A DNA stretch of 64,000 nt from Kingdonia uniflora (GCA_014058105.1 JACGCM010001978.1:1-64000), one strand, 5' to 3'. Numbered from the stretch's first letter, positions 11,091 through 22,930 are shown. The notes: a model not told the origin generated them from the letters alone. Numbers and translations: made by a program.

Positions 11091-11870
11091 TGTGACGCCC
11101 TAGCGAACGCCGAGCAAATCCGCCTGAACGTTTTGAGTTTTGACCTTGAATATATGTTCTCTATATTCTAATATAGTTGCACGCCAAGTTTCGTTGAAAA
11201 CGAAATAGGTTAAGGGAACGAGAAGTGTCAGTACGTTTCGTCTCCAGTTTTAGCGTTTCCTTTTGGAAACTAGCTATTTCCTGACAAAATGAGCTTTATA
11301 GCTTGGTCTTCTTGGACCCCGGCTCATGGGATATCTACAAGGGATGGTCATGAGTTCTCCTTGGCCTAGGGAAGGCCAGAAGACATTGCCTCGCAATGCG
11401 GTCCGCTTTTCCAGATAGGGCTTAATAGGCGTCGCTATGCCGCCGCTATTCCCCACGAGCAAACCGAGACGCACCGCCCCTTATAGATGGACTATGTAAC
11501 CAGTCCAGGCTCGTCGCCCCTTGATATATACATCATATATCTGGAACCCGGCATATTGAGCTATCCTGATCCACTACAGGACACGTGTGTTATTCGTACC
11601 TCGTACCCCGTCACGAAAGATTACACTGTAGGGATTATTGAGGGAACCTTCAGCGTTGCCACCTATACCGAATACTTATTCGACGACTCCTCATGAGTAT
11701 CCAGGATTATCCGGATGTCGCTCTAGCATCCGTGGCTCTATTCCACTGGCGCTGCCGCGCCCAATTAAGATGGCTTGTGCATGCCGGCCGCACGTGCATG
11801 TACGCCACACGGCCTCATATTCCGTTGTGCTCTGGGGAGTGTAGTGACCGTCCCGAGCCGGGCCGTGACC
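11091..11870. mobile_element. Probable solo LTR, copy A
   Basis: The block begins tgtgacgccctagcgaacg and ends gagccgggccgtgacc. It is bracketed by a 5-bp direct repeat aagca (11086-11090 and 11871-11875; the repeat can be read as seven bases, aagcatg). It is clearly richer in G and C than its surroundings and has no coding content; the frames at 11274-11890 are chance openings. The same block with the same flanks is at 53808-54566, so it inserted before the segmental duplication. The right end lacks the usual CA, which leaves the exact border uncertain. Confidence 0.55.
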
Positions 11871-11875
11871 AAGCA

Positions 11876-12465
11876 TGCATGCACATATAATCTCAAATAC
11901 TATATGACAGCTAGTATTTGAGTATAGTAACTAGTTGTATATACTTATTAAAACCCACAGATCAAAACGGGAAAGACATAAGCAACACTAACTTTCTTAA
12001 AATATCAGACATGTTGAAAGCTTAAAGCTTCAGATTAAAAGGTCAAATAATCGTACACTTCCAAATGCTGTCATGGAAGAACACCTAGACTAATCATTAG
12101 GCACCAACTAATACGAATAGGCACCGATCTCGGCTAACTAGGAACCGGGATGTTCAACCAGTTGAAAACTAATGATATAGGCAACATTCTAAATGTATAC
12201 CAATTACTCCTATTAATCACAATTTAGATATATGCAAGAAACATGTACCTGAACATTGCAGCAACACAAAATCCATACAATCACTAAAATGGTATATTTG
12301 ATTCAGCAATGCAATCTTCCTAACAATCACTAAAAGGATAACGTAATTTCACTCTTAGCGTAGTTCAACCTTTTTAAGGGTAACGTATTAACAGAAAACT
12401 ACGACTCTTGAGAAATTACTACAAAACTATGATATATGCATTCTATTTGAGATAGACCTTTAAGC
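11876..12465. other. Intergenic, downstream of RLK2-A
   Basis: No gene seen. It is the 3' flank of the minus-strand kinase and matches copy B closely, apart from small deletions in B near 54715-54770. Confidence 0.6.
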
Positions 12466-13956
12466 TTAACTAGCTATTTCAATCTCATACTTTTTCATAA
12501 TTGGAGTGCATTCCTTGGAACTAGTCCTCCTGATTCCTGCACTTCTTGTTGAATCTCCAGAGGTTGTTTGCTTGCTCACAGCTAAGTTAACACCAGAGGA
12601 GATCAAATGTTGAAATGGATTAGGAGGAGTCATAACTTCCACCATACCCTCTAACATCTGCACCACTCTGATCATTGAAGGTCTTTCCTCGGGCAAATAC
12701 TGAATGCACCACAATGCAACCGTACAAAATAAAACTGCCTTCATTCTGTCCCTATCTTTGATGCCAAAGTCCCTCAGAAAGTCAGATAATTCTCCCCTTT
12801 CGAACTTCTCCCAAACTTTTCTAGGTAGCTGGCTCACACTCATAGTGGCATCCAGTTTCATCTTCCCTAAGGCAATTTCAAACAGCGTTATACCATAACT
12901 ATAAACATCACATTTGTAGGTTATGTGAGATGGGATCCAAAGTTCAGGTGCAGCATAGCCGGGTGTCCCCCTACCACAAGTCATAGACACATGAGTTATT
13001 TCTCTGTTATAAAGCATAGCCAGTCCGAAATCGGCAACCTTAGGAGAGAATTTTGAGTCAAGGAGAACGTTTCCAGGCTTTATATCATAATGAATTATGA
13101 TGTCTTTGCAGTCGTGATGCAAATATCCGAGGCCCTTAGCTGTTCCAATCGCAATTTCATGCAACTTCTCCCACTCCAGACTTTTGTTATTGTCAAATAG
13201 TATGCAGTCTAGTGATCCCTTCTCCATGTACTCATAGACTAATGCTTTTATGTTGGTGTCAAAGCAGAATCCATAGAGCCTGACTAAATTTTTATGGTAA
13301 GTTCTTCCGATTGTGCTCACTTCTGCCATAAATTGTTCTTTTAGTTCTTTGGTTGCACAGTTTTTGAGTACCTGTTGAGAATATATTAATTACGATACAA
13401 AAAAAAAAAAAAAAGAATTTGGATTTGGATTTCAGACTTTTTACAATTCCTCTCATTACCCTAAAGAAACGGGTTACCTATAGTACCTTAACGGCTAGTT
13501 GCACACCGTTTGGAAACTTTCCTTTGTAGACGACTCCAAAACCACCCGAACCCAGTCTTTTAGAGTATTTTCTAGTGAAGCTTTCTAGTTCTTGAGGTGA
13601 GAACCGAGTTGGTTTCTCCTTCGCTATATCACCAATAAATATCTCCATGGTGTCTGCATCACTTGCCACAATCGCCAGATCATTTACTGTCTTTGGTAAC
13701 AAGGTAACTTTTTCCTTGCTCTGGGTTTGATTTACTGTTGGCGCATAAGTTTCTTTCAGCCACATAAAATTTTTACAAAGAACCGAAATAATGAATATTC
13801 CTGCACATTAAGTTGCACGAAGTTTAGGACTATGATACTTTACAGCATGGAGATGTAGGATTATGCATCTGAATAGAGTTATGAAGAGAGAGGAAAAAAA
13901 TGTAAATTGCCAATGAAGAGGACCATCATAATCAGGGCGCGGAGCCAGGATTTCAT
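12466..13956 (-). CDS. RLK2 copy A: LRK10-like membrane receptor kinase, GC splice donor
   Basis: Three exons give a predicted 421-residue protein: 13911-13956 (MKSWLRALIMMVLFI), 13487-13800 and 12466-13371. It has a hydrophobic N-terminal anchor (residues about 4-26) and a juxtamembrane segment ending AKEKPTRFSPQELESFT. The Ser/Thr kinase follows: glycine loop GSGGFG (99-104), Lys120 in LAVK, helix-C Glu in FMAEV, catalytic loop HYD (214-216), DFG (234-236) and APE. Tyr replaces Arg before the catalytic Asp, so it is a non-RD kinase, a class tied to immune signalling. It fits the rust-resistance kinase Lr10-like family but has no extracellular domain in these exons. Intron 1 starts with GC (minus strand TTCATTG|GCAATTT) where copy B has GT, so splicing may be weakened. 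Substitutions against B include Cys/Tyr in GSLD(C/Y)IL and Ile/Met in ELW(I/M)PS. Confidence 0.82.
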
Positions 13957-14181
13957 GTTGTGTGTGTGGGGGGGGGGGAGAGAGAAGGTAGTATGATGAA
14001 TTATATTAGGATATCGGGTGATTTAGGGGCGTTGTTTAGTTTACGATGAATCCCCCTAAATCCGCCCCGATCATAATATAAAAAAGTTTTCCGAGACATT
14101 TTAGCATACTTGAAGTAGTGGAATGCTATATATGGGTTGCTTGGTTTAAGATGTAAGGAATCCAAATTACAAATTCACTTG

Positions 14182-14795
14182 TGTTGAGATTGGGGCACCC
14201 GAAATTTCTAAATTAATTTCTTCTTGCTTTGGGTTTTTAGTCATTTACTTTCCCGTTGGGGGGATTGAAGTATTTCTTTCCTTCATCCTGCCTGGACGTA
14301 CGCATTATAACATATCTACCTCTATCTTGTATAAAGAGTTCTCATTTGAGGATATCATGGAATAATGAACATTGAAGAACGTTGTAAAAACATTGATGTA
14401 CTTAGTTCTTGAAGAGAGGGTCGAATGTGAGTGAAAATCTAATGAGAGAACGAGACTCCATTAGTGACTCTATTGAAGCTTTTAGAAAGCTTGAGAGAAA
14501 CCCAATTAGAGCGAAACTCCATTGAAGCTCTTTGGTGGAAGCTCGGTGAGATGAGAGTTTGTTTGTAACATCTTCATTTAAAAATAGTGGATTGGCGGGG
14601 TGTGGACGTAGCCTTCGAGTGAACCACGGTAAATCTCTAGTGTTATTTATCTTTATGTTTGTGTGTATGTGTTTATAGAGTATTCGACTAAATACTTCTT
14701 AGACACGATTATTCCGCAATTGCTTGAGGCAAAATTGAATTATATTGGAGTCGCGACCCGGTGGGTTCCGTTGTAACTCCACCAAAACCCCAACA
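14182..14795 (+). mobile_element. Probable solo LTR of a Copia-type element, copy A
   Basis: The interval starts tgttgagattggggcaccc and ends ccaccaaaaccccaaca, giving TGTTG...CAACA termini. The inner sequence ggggtgtggacgtagcc followed by gtgaaccacggtaaatctc is a pattern common in plant Copia LTRs. Flanking 5-mers (acttg and atatg) match only partly, so a target duplication is not proven. In copy B only the right half (56760-57057) remains. Confidence 0.5.
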
Positions 14796-15360
14796 ATATG
14801 TTTTACTATAGTTCTCATGGGATATAAAGCTATTAGGAGCATTTAATTTGTTTCTGTTCTAAATTTTTTATGTTTGGTTCTATTAGTGTAAATTTTCTTT
14901 GTGACCATCTTTTTTCATTACTCATTCAATATGCTAATTTTTTTATTTTTTTTTCAAGTGGTATAGACAAGTATGCCTTCAAAATAAGAGCATCACATAT
15001 TTTATTTTAAAAGTTCACCATATCCTACACCTTAATTAAACATGAGACACATTATTGTATTTCGAACTGATGGGAAACGTTAAGAAATCAAGTTGCACTT
15101 TTGATTTTGGCAATAAGCACATAACATGATATTATACATGGAAGCTATCAATAAACAATATTAACAATTAAAGACTGTTACCCATTTTTTAAACATCAAC
15201 AAAATAATGAAAATCACAATGATCATCGTGATAGCTTAAGAGAGAAAGAATGTGCAAATAGATAGAGAGAAACTGGTACTGGGTATCGAATAAAAAAATC
15301 CAAAATTAGTAGGATGTATATCAGAAATTGATTTTATTGCTATTGTTTGTTTGTTTTGTT
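14796..15360. other. Intergenic AT-rich sequence
   Basis: No gene seen. It separates the LTR from the 5'-truncated LINE and is conserved in copy B (57058-57621). Confidence 0.6.
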
Positions 15361-16387
15361 TAGAGGTTCTGAAACATAGAAGCGCAAATAAAAGGATCTA
15401 AGTCGCTAGCGGAATTATGCTTGTTAATACAACGATATTAGGCAAACTCACTTACAGCTTCTCTATTTATAAATGGCCTAAGTCTTTGATAGCTAACTTG
15501 GAGACATGGATCAAGAATTTTGTATGCACTGAAGACCCATAAAAGAGGAAATTCGTTGATGTATCTTGGGATATATAAAATGTGTCTCCCTGCCGAGGAA
15601 GATGGTCTTGGCATTAGGGTGCTAACAACTCTAAACTCTAAACTCTAGCGCTTTGCATAAATTGGCATTTGATATGCTTGCTGAAGATACTGTTTGGTCC
15701 AATTACATGAGGTCCAAATATTTGACTCGCGAAAAGAACCTTGTTTCTTACCATAAGAAATCTTCAATATGGGAAGGTCTTAAGGGAGTCCTTCCTTCTA
15801 TTCAAGCTCAATCCAAATGGATCATGGGAGACGGTTCTAAAATTAACTTTTGGACTGATGATTGGTTATCTGAAACTCTTCAGCAATCATTTAATATCCC
15901 AGCATCGACACTTAAAAGTCCTAAAGGCCAAAGTTCCCCCTGCATCAGCAACGATTCTTGGTATGTTTCCCCTGCTCTTCAAACCTTATGTCCAGCTATT
16001 TGTGATGAAATTAGAAATACTACTCTAGCTGTTTCAGGTGGAGTTGATAAGCTAGTGTGAAAGCATACTGATGTTGGTATACTCACATTTAAAGAAGCTT
16101 ATGACCATGCTCGGAAACGTAGCAACACCGTTAACAAGGTAACTCCATTTTGGACATCTTTTATTCCCCCTAGAAGGTCCACCTTTGTATAGAAGTTCCT
16201 TCATGGCATGGTTCCCACTGATAAGAACCTAAGAACTCGATGCATTGGAAATGTTTCATGTTGTTCTCTTCGTGAAGTCCCTTCTTGCGATGAAACTATG
16301 CGACACCTCTTCATAGAATGCGCTTATGCAAAGATCATATGGCAATGGATTGGCGCGACATTTGGCAGAATTCTATCTCAAACCTAC

Positions 16388-18939
16388 TCTTAGGAAACCG
16401 ATGGGGCAAATTGCAACGCGGAAGCACAATACGATTGACCAAAAACCGAAGATTTAATTCTAACCATGAAGAATTCAATCCAAGACAATAAAACACATAC
16501 ACAAGGTTTAATATAGGTGGAAACCCAAATAGATCAAACCACCCCCAACAAGCACGACGAATCTATTATCAATTAGGGTTAGAAGAAGTTTCAGAGATCA
16601 CTCTATCTCACCAATACCATTACAGATAATCCCCAGCAAAAAACCCATGAAAGAAAACCCAATAAATCTCTCTAGAGTAAGACCCTAGATTTCTCCTTTT
16701 TTCTCTCTAACTATTTTCTTTCACTGTACGGAGGCTTTTAACTCAAACTCAATATGTATAAACTTTCTATTAGGCCATCAACGAAGTACGCATCACGAGA
16801 CAAACCATCGCTTTGAAATATATTCGCTTCAGAACAAACTTAAACAAAAAACAAACACTGCGGTTTTCGAATGACTTTGTCTGTTTTGAGCCGTAACCCA
16901 ACAATATCCACCTCGGTGAAAAACTGTTTTATCCGTTGCATTCGCCGTGTATCCTTATCGCGTTGCCCTTATGGGTAACTTCTCAATTAAGAGAATTACA
17001 CGAGTCTAGTTTGTTTCTAGACCCACCAATCAGAACCCACTTTCTGATTATCTTTGTAGACCGTGTCATTGCTCCACCTTGAACTAAATTCTCCTTTCAA
17101 GAAATCTTTATAACTCTATTGGTACAGACAACATTCGCATCGTCACCCACTGATTTACCAAACACTGCATACAAGTTCCCGCTTAGAACTCCATTTATGA
17201 TCAAAGAAGACTTATAATAAACTTGTATTACTCCACCTCGCTTGGAGTAATTGTAACCCTCATTATTTAATTTGGAAAATGAAATTAGATTATGAGTCAT
17301 ACTCAGCACATGTCGAATATCATGAATAACTACGATGCGTCCATCGAACATCCTCACACGAATATCACCCACTCCCGAAATCATCCTTCGAGAGTCATCG
17401 CCCGTCGACACAAACTTGCTACCCTCACACCTTGCATATTTGCCAAACAATGCATCGTATGCGCATACATGCATTGTAGCCCCATTATCAAGCACCCATC
17501 ATATATCGTGGTAAGAACCATCAGCGACCATCACGAGGAGTGCCTCGTCACCATCGTTACTAGTAACCGTCGCCAGTTTGTTAGTGTTACTTTCGGAGCC
17601 CTTTGTCGAACTTGTTCCTTTACCTTTCCCAGTTTTGCAATCCGATTTATAATGACCCAATTGACCACTGCTCCAACAAGTTCTTTTTCTGAACTTACTA
17701 GAGCTTATCTTCCCATTAACCACCATCGTCGAGTTTTTTACAGAGGATTCGCTACCCGTAAGCTTTCTCTCCTCGAAAAGAAGCGTACTTGCAACCTCCT
17801 CAAAACTCAAAGTTTCCTTCCTATACATCAACGTAGGTTAAAGATGTTTAAAGGTAGAAGGAAGATACCATATGAGTTGAAGCGCCTTATATTCATCCTC
17901 AACTTTAACTCCGATTGATTACAATTCCGAAACGATCTCGTCCAAACAACCTAGGTGATCACCAACATTCGTACCCTCATCCATCAAAAGCGTATGAAGT
18001 CGTTCCTTGAGGTATAAGCGATTGGAATGACTCTTCGTTTGGTACAAACTTTTAACCAAAGACCATTTGTGGTCTTCTCTCCAACCACGTTTGCCAAAAC
18101 TTTTTTAGCGAGACAAAGGCATATCCCGCTTGCAGCCCTTGAATCCGGATCTTCCCAGTTTTCTTCTTCGTCGTTCGCATTCTGGGCCGCTATACCTTCA
18201 ACCAAAGTTTTAGGTATAGGCTTCCCTTTTAGTGACTTGCGTAACCTGTCTTGAATCAAGATATCTTGGACTTGTATTTATCACAATCCAAAATTGATCT
18301 TCTCATCAAACTTCTCTACATCAAATTTGATCGCGCTAGTGTACTTAGATCCTCCCATCTTGCTTCTCTAATTGCCCCAAACTTCGCTCTGACAATAATT
18401 GTTAGGAAACCGAGGGGGCAAATCGTAATGCGGAAGCACAATACGATTGAGCAAGAACCGAAGATCTAATTCTAGCCGCGGACAATTCAATCTAAGACAA
18501 TAAAATACATACACAAGGTTTAATTTAGGTGGAAACCCAAAAAGATCAAAACCACCCCCGACAAGCACGATGAATCTATTATCAATTAGGGTTACAAAAA
18601 GTTTTAGAGATCACTCTATCTCACCTCTACCCTTATAGATAATCTCTTGCAATAAACCCTAGATATAAAACCTAAGAAATCTCTCCAGAGTCCCTAGATT
18701 TGTTATTTTTTTCTATTTTAACTCTTTTTTCTCACTGTACAGAGGCTTTTAACTCACACTTTATATTTATAGACTTTCTATTAGGTCATCAGCGAAGTAC
18801 GCATCATGAGACAAACCATCGCTTTGGAATATATTCCCTTCAAAACGAACTTAAACAAAAAACAAACACCGCAGTTTTCATTCGAACGACTATATGACTC
18901 GTTCGAACGACTTTGTCTGTTTTGAGCTGTAACCCAACA
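16388..18939 (-). mobile_element. Deleted Copia LTR retrotransposon nested in the LINE, copy A
   Basis: Two similar LTRs in the same orientation bound the element: 18400-18939 (5' LTR on the minus strand, tgttgggttac...) and 16388-16903. A 5-bp target duplication is visible, cctac (16383-16387) and cctat (18940-18944), with one later change. Next to the 3' LTR the minus strand reads accgaggtggata then ttgttggg, a normal Copia polypurine tract. Between the LTRs lie gag and part of pol only: gag near 17984-18390, a zinc knuckle, and a retropepsin-like domain. Integrase, reverse transcriptase and RNase H are absent, so this is an internally deleted, non-autonomous copy. Confidence 0.85.
17097..18390 (-). 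pseudogene. Copia gag-protease remnant
   Basis: Minus-strand frames give a gag segment (LRKSLKGKPIPKTLVEG..., 17984-18259) and a zinc knuckle in the frame 17499-17831. The knuckle reads CWSSGQLGHYKSDC, in which the second Cys of the CX2CX4HX4C motif is Ser. The protease start LDNGATMHVC is near 17490, with Asn where Ser or Thr is usual after the catalytic Asp. A stop (TGA) at 17496-17498 separates knuckle and protease frames, and the gag frame is shifted near 17840-17980. The product is not functional. Confidence 0.75.
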
Positions 18940-19855
18940 CCTATAGTATAGTTACTATGGTTTGATTGGGTGGGGAATTTGTGGCTTTACGCTATTATCT
19001 TAGGATTCTGGATTATTTGGAAAGCGAGGAATGCTATTAGATTTGATAACAATTTCGTGACTACAACTCAAAGCATTGCTATTTTAAAGGGATGTATTTC
19101 AAATGCTAATTTACTCTCCAAGGGTACTATGGTTACGGGCGACGAGCCCATATTAATTTTTCTTTGTGTTCAAGGAAGACTTCAGAATACCCCTTCTATT
19201 CAACAAGTTGTTTGGACTCTTCCAGCTCCGCCTTATGTCAAGCTTAACACGGATGGCGCCTCTAAAGACAACCTAAGCCCTTCTGGTTGTGGGGGTATTT
19301 CCAAAGGCTCTAATAGGGAGTTCTTGGGTGCAAGTAAAGTTTCGCTCGGTTATCACAATGTTTTCTATGCGGAGATTATGGTTGTCATTACCTCCCTCGG
19401 GCAAGCTAAAGAATTGCATACTCACCACCTTTGGCTTGAGTTGGATTCATGGACCGTCAGAGGTATGCTCCTCAATATAAAAAACTGAAGTACCATGAAA
19501 ACTTAAAAATAGATGGCTTAATTGCTTGCACTACATTGAATCTATCAATTTCAAAGTTTCTCATATCTTCAGGGAGGCTACACGACGGTGGATAAGCTTC
19601 TCAACATGACCATTCTTATTGTTCCTACATTTACTTGGTGGCTTACAAAGCCTAGCTTTTTACGTTCTTTTCTTTTTCATGATGTACTCAATTTACCGAG
19701 CTTTAGATTTAGATGAGGCGCCCCCCTAGGAATTGTTAGAGGCGTGCAACAATATTGATATTGTTGCTTCCCTCATTCTTTTAGGTCTGGGCCCTATCTT
19801 TTTCTCTTTTGTATTTTCATTTTACTTCAATAAAAATCATTTTGCCTTAGAAAAT

Positions 19856-21237
19856 TTCTTTTAGGTCTGGGCCCTATCTTGGGGTGTATTTAAAATTTCT
19901 CTATTTAAAATGTCCGTGACCGGAAACATTTTTGGTAATATAGGCAATTGTTGACCCTGGATGAACCAAACTTTCTTCTCATACATGAATCTTATAGCTA
20001 GCAATTGTCCAATTTTACTCACATGGCTAAAATGTTATAGCATACTGAGTTACATGATTTTTGTTATGATGAGTTACTAAAGCATGGAGCAAACAGATAC
20101 ATGGTTGTAACTTGCAAGTACTGATACATTGTAATAGGTCATATATGAGGGATGAGTAGCATAAGACAGTTTAAAGAGTTGCTTCATAGCATTCCTCTTT
20201 TTAATTACTTGAAGTTTCTATCTTGCGAAAATAAAAGAGAAGAAGAAGAAGAAAAAGTTACCAAACATGATCCCCATAAGGATCTGAACAAAAAGAGCGA
20301 ATCTTTCGAACTCAGCTTCCTCCTCATCCATGTTTCAGGCGGAAGACATTTTTTTGTAATGTGTGAACGTTATGAGATAAACAGATTGTATAGTTGTTTT
20401 CTTGTTTTTTCGTTTTTATTTGAGGTAGAAGACTTGTGATATTATTACCAAATAAATGAATCAGTCACCTATTGGGGGATCCACCAAGAATACGACTGGA
20501 TTGCTCTTTCATTTAAAATAGGCTACTGCTTATGACCAATGTAATTACCTATATTGCATATTGTAACTGTTGTCGAGGATGGTTATTTAAGTTTTTCTTT
20601 GAGAATTAAAGAGATGAGAAGAGGTGGAGGTTGAAGTGAAGATGATTGTTGTTGGTGGGAGTTGTGTGTGCCTGGAATCAAGCTCAATGGCTTTTGTGAT
20701 GAAGGAGTTAGTTTGGGGTTTTCCCTCTATAAGCATGAAATAAATCAGAGAACTCTTGAAGTCTCAAATAGTTCTTGATGAGCGGGTATTTATGATATTT
20801 TTAATATACTCGAACATGTATTTTAGTCGTCCATTATATTTAATTTTAGGTACTTATACGCGTTTGTTTGATTGTACGTGGCTACTGGAGATAGATATTT
20901 GGAATCTAATACTCAACCTTACTATTTTACGTCGCGATTGGCGTCCAAGTGTTGGGTGCCTGTTTGTTTTATAATCGGACACCTGAGGTTTAGGCGCCAA
21001 ATTATTTTTTTTAACAAAAATTCAGATCGGACTACTAAGACTTGGGCGGCCAATTTGTATGTATATATATATATTAAAAATCCAAGTGATAGTGTTGAAA
21101 GAAATAGAGCCTCACTGAGTTGGATTTGGTTTTTCTTTTTTCAACCAAGTTAGTGAAGCTCAAAAAGCAGAAGAAACAAATAAAGGAAAATCTCGTACAT
21201 ATAGCATATCTATAAATTAGATCGTCTGAATCACAAC
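19856..21237. other. Intergenic between LINE and SDR, copy A
   Basis: No gene I can support. A 95-codon frame at 20152-20439 (MSSIRQFKEL...) is open in both copies with two substitutions, but it matches nothing I recognise and has low-complexity Glu/Lys. A short (TA)n run is at 21061-21076. Confidence 0.5.
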
Positions 21238-21999
21238 TCAACAAGAAAAATAACCTCCATCAACGATTAGATTTTGACCATTCACCAACGTAGACTCGTC
21301 GGAAACAAGAAATAACACAGCATTTGCAATATTATTCGGTTTCATCAGGGACCTAATTGAGTTCAACACTGGGGCACCAATCTTTTCCAACACCTTTGTA
21401 TCCTGAAGCACATGACGTGCAAACGGTGTAAAAACGGCACCGGGGGATACACAATTTACTCTAATCCCATGACTCCCTAACTCACGACTTGTTGCACGAA
21501 CCAGTCCAAGGACCGCATGTTTTGAAATAGTGTAATCGAAGAATTTCTCTTGTCCTGAACTTGCTGCAATACTTCCAGTGCACACAATACTCCCTTTGTT
21601 GCCACCTTCTATCATCACCCGTGCAGCGTGCTTCACACAAGCAAGATTACCAAGCACGTTTGTCTCGAACAGACGTTTAGCCGAAGATAAATCAATATCT
21701 ACAATATTTTGGTGTCGATTGATGATACCTGCATTGCTAAACATGATATCAAGTTGCCCAAATGTTTGGACAGTATAGTCTACCATGGACTTCACCTGTT
21801 CCTCATCACTGACGTCGCAATGGACATAACTGCACTGTTTTATGCCTATCGAGGTGGCCACTTTTGGACCTAGCTCATCGTTGATATCTGCAATCACCAC
21901 ATGTTTAACAGCGTGACTGGAAAAAAGGCGTGCGGTTGCCTCCCCAATGCCGCTTGCTCCACCAGTAACGATTGCAACTTTTCCTTCAAATCTTGTCAT
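21238..21999 (-). CDS. Short-chain dehydrogenase/reductase (SDR110C-like), copy A
   Basis: An intronless 253-residue classical SDR. The cofactor motif TGGASGIG is at residues 12-19. Asp38 at the end of strand 2 (VVIADIND) predicts NAD(H) preference. Other marks are D62 in HCDVSD, SNAG at 88-91, and the catalytic tetrad Asn114, Ser143, Tyr156 and Lys160 (YTISK). NCVSPG and a C-terminal VDGGYFSC follow. Length and motifs fit the large plant SDR110C group of alcohol dehydrogenases acting on terpenoids, lignans or ABA precursors; the substrate cannot be told. The start has normal context (gaaacATGAC). It is nearly identical to the copy at 61920-62681 (only F4L). It sits upstream of no co-oriented partner besides its own fragment at 22808. 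Confidence 0.9.
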   Translation of the reverse strand: MTRFEGKVAIVTGGASGIGEATARLFSSHAVKHVVIADINDELGPKVATSIGIKQCSYVHCDVSDEEQVKSMVDYTVQTFGQLDIMFSNAGIINRHQNIVDIDLSSAKRLFETNVLGNLACVKHAARVMIEGGNKGSIVCTGSIAASSGQEKFFDYTISKHAVLGLVRATSRELGSHGIRVNCVSPGAVFTPFARHVLQDTKVLEKIGAPVLNSIRSLMKPNNIANAVLFLVSDESTLVNGQNLIVDGGYFSC

Positions 22000-22807
22000 G
22001 TTTCAGCCTAGCTTTTCTTCCAATTCAGGAATTGTTCGAGTCAATTTAAACCTTGCCTCGCCTGCAAGAGTCCCTATCTCTTTTTGGAAAATAGTAATCT
22101 TGTTTTGTTCCTAAATGAATATTGCGAATTAGGCGATGCTGCAACAAAATTCCTAAATAAGTAGAGATTTGTTTGTACTCATTTAGGCTTTAGCTTTGAG
22201 AATGTAGTAAGTTGGAATCCTAAATTGTGTAGTGAGGTTTTCTTGGAATTACATTTGGTTATACTCTAATATTTGGTTATGGGTTTGCTCAACCCTTGTA
22301 GGGGATATTACATTTGCTCACCAAAAGGCTCGTCAGGAATAGCGGGCAATGCAATATAGGTGATCGACCCAACTCAGAGATAAGAGTGGTACCATTCTCC
22401 GAGAGCTAAACAACATACCCAAAGCCGCTTTAGCAACTTTGGTAGTCCATGCACCTTCCGAGACTACAACCCTCATGGAGTTGCATATGACTACGAGTCA
22501 CAAATTCGTATCACCTAGTGACACAAGATTCATTACAGATTTTCTTAGCATTTCATGACTGATTTTTTTAGCAATGCCCTAATGTAACTGTAGAGGTTGT
22601 TCCTTTGCTGTTCGAACCGACAAATTGTCTGTTCGAACAATTCAGGCCGAGAGTTTTTTATTCGAATACACTTTGGTTTTTTGTTCGAATAGAAGTCTCT
22701 GTTCAAACATACTTCGGTAAAACCCATTTTTGAGTTTTGTTTGAAGCCACTTGTTTGCCTCTAGATCTGAGTGATTGTATTTGCCTTTCCCAAAGTATAT
22801 CGAGTTA
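22000..22807. other. SDR upstream region with TTCGAA cluster, copy A
   Basis: No gene. From 22611 to 22690 the palindrome TTCGAA occurs four times (22611, 22632, 22661, 22684), with a decayed fifth at 22702. A similar cluster occurs in the Copia LTR at 59125-59205. The sequence around 22315-22400 (ctcgtcaggaatagcgggcaatg) is distantly repeated at 23920-24010. The part up to 22000 is the presumed SDR promoter; no clear TATA box was picked out. Confidence 0.5.
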
Positions 22808-22930
22808 CCCAAATGTTTGGACAGTGGTCTACCATGGACTTCACCTGTTCCTCATCACTGACGTCGCAATGGACATACCTGCACTGTTTTATGCCTATCA
22901 AGGTGGCCACTTTTGGACCTAGCTCATCCT
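22808..22930 (-). pseudogene. Partial duplicate of the SDR gene, copy A
   Basis: The minus-strand frame contains DELGPKVATLIGIKQC, CDVSDEEQVKSMVD and nearby residues, matching SDR residues 41-74 almost exactly. It then continues out of register after a small deletion (acagtggtct against acagtatagtct). Neither the cofactor motif nor the catalytic residues are present. The same fragment is at 63459-63580, so it arose before the segmental duplication. Confidence 0.85.

Larger units (their letters stand above)
15361..19855 (+). mobile_element. LINE (5'-truncated) interrupted by a Copia element, copy A
   Basis: The left part (15361-16387) encodes the C-terminal reverse-transcriptase region with stops. 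It includes AFDMLAEDTVWSNYMRSKYL, then WIMGDGSKINFWTDDW, then the zf-RVT segment ending IWQWIGATFGRILSQT. Coding resumes after the insertion at 18945 with WLYAIILGFWIIWKARNAI and the RNase H domain (PYVKLNTDGASKDN..., YAEIMVVITSLGQA, HLWLELDS). It ends with FKVSHIFREATRR near 19580. The 3' tail with aataaaa lies near 19830. The element is inactive because of internal stops, the insertion and the missing 5' end. Near its 3' end a roughly 25-bp stretch (ttaggtctgggccctatctt) is duplicated at 19781 and 19861, where copy B has a poly-A-like tail. Confidence 0.82.

Noticed and set aside
11487..11890. Several overlapping frames in the GC-rich block
   Set aside because: Open on both strands in more than one frame inside a probable solo LTR; GC richness reduces stops by chance.
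17292..17918. Plus-strand 208-codon frame (MSHTQHMSNIMNN...)
   Set aside because: Antisense to Copia gag-protease, whose zinc knuckle and protease motifs are on the minus strand.
20152..20439. 95-codon frame conserved in both duplicates
   Set aside because: The duplication is recent, so conservation carries no weight; both differences are amino-acid changes and no domain is recognisable.
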